A stretch of DNA of 64,000 nt from assembly GCA_002356455.1 (NCBI GenBank), contig AP017968.1, positions 1 through 64,000 on the forward strand, read 5' to 3'. Numbering within the stretch: position 1 is the stretch's first letter; every line of letters starts with the position of its first letter. Below are positions 62,732 through 64,000 of this stretch, piece after piece. The stretch comes from Fusobacterium varium. Lineage in GTDB: Bacteria; Fusobacteriota; Fusobacteriia; Fusobacteriales; Fusobacteriaceae. The notes below the pieces were generated by a model. It did not search any database and was not told the DNA's origin. It worked only from the letters and a program-made list of their open reading frames with translations. A program made the position numbers and the translations under genes.

Positions 62732-64000
62732 ATGAAACGTTGGAGAAAGATTCTTGTGGGAGGGATCTCCCTTATCATGTTCTTAGGAGCGCTGACCAGC
62801 TGTGCAACCCAAAAAACTGAAAAAAAACAGATCACACTTAGAATAAAACTACCTCCATTGACGGTAGCCAATGCCAACACAGGCATTACCGATTTCTATG
62901 ATGTATTGACTCAGGCAGGTAAGGAATTTGCTGCACAGCATGAGGATTATGATGTCACAGTCGAGGTTGTGAAATTCAACTACACAGAGGAAGACGACTA
63001 TATCACAGGCTGTTTTGATACAGACAACGCTGTGGACATTTTATTTGAAGGGTATTTCAACATGGCAGGATATATTCATACAGGCCGTGTGGTGCCGCTG
63101 GACGACATTATTACAGCTGAAATGCGTTCCGACGTTGATGGAACATTATGGAGAATGAGCCAAATGGATGGCAAGACCTATATGCTGCCATATTACAGTC
63201 TTCAAAATACACTGATCTATAACAAGGACCTGTTCCGCCAGTGTGGGCTGGCGCAATATATTGGAGAAGATGAAACGATCCAGAGCTGGACACCAGAAGA
63301 GTGGCAATACATTCTATCTACACTGGCGAAAAATCTGCCTGAGATGACCTATCCCATGCTGATGTATGCCAAGAACGACCAGGGTGATACCCATATTATG
63401 ACTCTGCTGCGCAGCAAGGGCAGCTCTTTTTTTGATGGGAATGGCCGATTTAACCTCAATACAGAGGAGGGGGTTGCTGCTCTGCAATGGCTCGTAGATT
63501 CCTACCAGGCTGGATATTTTCCAGCAGGCTGTGAGAATATGGAGATTATTGACTGCAGTGCACTGTTTGAAAATAATCAGCTTGCCATTTATATGGCGAA
63601 CAGAGCTATGATGCTCAATATGAATACGACTTCGACAGGGGCTGTCAATTTTCCTAGTCTGGACGGGAAAGGATATAATACATCATTTGTCACTGGTTTT
63701 GAGGTTTTTGACAATGGGAACCCAGATAAAGTACAAGTCGCTAAGGATTTTTTGCGATATTTTATGTCCAAAGAGGAGTTTATGAATTATGCTCAGATTG
63801 GTATCCCTGCAAGCAACACTACAGCGGAGCGTGTGAGCAAATATATTTTTATGCAGGAAGCCTATACTGCCAATGCAGCTAATACTGTGGATTTTACGGC
63901 CAACAATCCCAACTGGCGTGGTGTGCGTGATGTGTTTTATCCGCATATACATGAGTTACTTGCTGGAACTAAAACACCACAGGAGGTCGCCAAGGAGCTT
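62732..64000 (+). CDS. Extracellular solute-binding lipoprotein (family 1), cut by window end
   Basis: The open frame runs 423 codons to the last base without a stop. It starts MKRWRKILVGGISLIMFLGA with the lipobox LTSC (cysteine 24). The body has solute-binding-protein features: AVDILFEGYFNMAGYIHTGRV with PLDD, YMLPYYSLQNTLIYNKDLFRQ, ALFENNQLAIYMANRAMM and a C-terminal VAKDFLRYFMSKEEF. This fits a sugar- or oligosaccharide-type ABC binding protein. Pairing with a hybrid kinase suggests it may feed signal to the kinase as well as, or instead of, transport. Composition matches the kinase gene. Confidence 0.85.
   Translation, partial: MKRWRKILVGGISLIMFLGALTSCATQKTEKKQITLRIKLPPLTVANANTGITDFYDVLTQAGKEFAAQHEDYDVTVEVVKFNYTEEDDYITGCFDTDNAVDILFEGYFNMAGYIHTGRVVPLDDIITAEMRSDVDGTLWRMSQMDGKTYMLPYYSLQNTLIYNKDLFRQCGLAQYIGEDETIQSWTPEEWQYILSTLAKNLPEMTYPMLMYAKNDQGDTHIMTLLRSKGSSFFDGNGRFNLNTEEGVAALQWLVDSYQAGYFPAGCENMEIIDCSALFENNQLAIYMANRAMMLNMNTTSTGAVNFPSLDGKGYNTSFVTGFEVFDNGNPDKVQVAKDFLRYFMSKEEFMNYAQIGIPASNTTAERVSKYIFMQEAYTANAANTVDFTANNPNWRGVRDVFYPHIHELLAGTKTPQEVAKEL

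Noticed and set aside
1-64000. CRISPR arrays, insertion sequences or prophage blocks
   Set aside because: No regularly spaced repeats, transposase or integrase motifs were found on reading both strands; the only phage-type gene is the isolated DUF5131 gene.

Overview
The window is AT-rich, Gram-negative-type DNA. It carries a complete RnfCDGEAB operon, TolC/RND efflux, an outer-membrane barrel gene, a heptosyltransferase and VirK-like surface genes, and arginine is encoded almost only by AGA/AGG. Together with the RecF-RemB-GyrB-GyrA order this points to a Fusobacterium (varium/ulcerans/mortiferum type). That is inference from gene content; no 16S gene is present.

Region 1 (1-9.0 kb) looks like the chromosomal origin neighbourhood. 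Bacillus-type genomes have dnaA-dnaN-yaaA-recF-remB-gyrB-gyrA. Here dnaA and dnaN are absent, and a 596-residue plasmid-type replication initiator (RPA/Rep_3-like) is followed by yaaA, recF, a DciA-like (DUF721) helicase-loader candidate, remB, gyrB and gyrA. An 18-bp repeat (ATTATT-N4-ATATACAT) clusters upstream of the initiator. Exact or near copies recur at about 2.2, 4.0, 4.3, 6.4, 21.3, 36.0 and 36.1 kb. Together with a second Rep_3-like gene at 36.7-37.8 kb, this is the most unusual feature of the window.

Region 2 (9.0-20.8 kb) is core metabolism: a USP-like protein, YfcE phosphodiesterase, PheST, L-serine dehydratase, peptidyl-tRNA hydrolase and the Rnf ferredoxin:NAD+ oxidoreductase, whose RnfB has six ferredoxin-type cluster motifs.

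Region 3 (20.9-29.5 kb) is a TolC/membrane-fusion/RND efflux operon with a small accessory protein. A MerR regulator lies at each end, and the operon has a textbook MerR promoter with a 19-bp spacer and an operator dyad.

Region 4 (29.5-38 kb) has, on the minus strand, an NhaC-type antiporter, amidohydrolase, DMT transporter and RpiR regulator operon. Three GNAT acetyltransferases follow, one preceded by a 26-codon leader ORF, and then the second Rep-like gene.

Region 5 (38-42.5 kb) is a lactose/cellobiose-type PTS operon interleaved with an aspartylglucosaminidase-family Ntn hydrolase and a PepV-like dipeptidase. This suggests use of a glycosyl-asparagine or a related amide.

Region 6 (42.5-50 kb) holds a kinase-less membrane sensor with a LytTR regulator, an outer-membrane barrel gene broken by one in-frame stop, VirK/DUF535 and GT9 surface genes, a DUF5131 protein, and HutX.

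Region 7 (50-64 kb) is accessory. It contains an EAL/PAS/GGDEF/GAF protein with foreign codon use, bracketed by two copies of the hutX 3' end. Next come a duplicated, partly gene-converted amino-acid permease pair with an M20 amidohydrolase and a GntR regulator, a small FMN-bind-like secreted protein, and a gene-poor kilobase holding a decayed MarR-like gene. The window ends in a compositionally distinct segment with a hybrid sensor kinase and a sugar-binding lipoprotein cut off by the window end. No tRNA, rRNA, CRISPR array or insertion sequence was seen.
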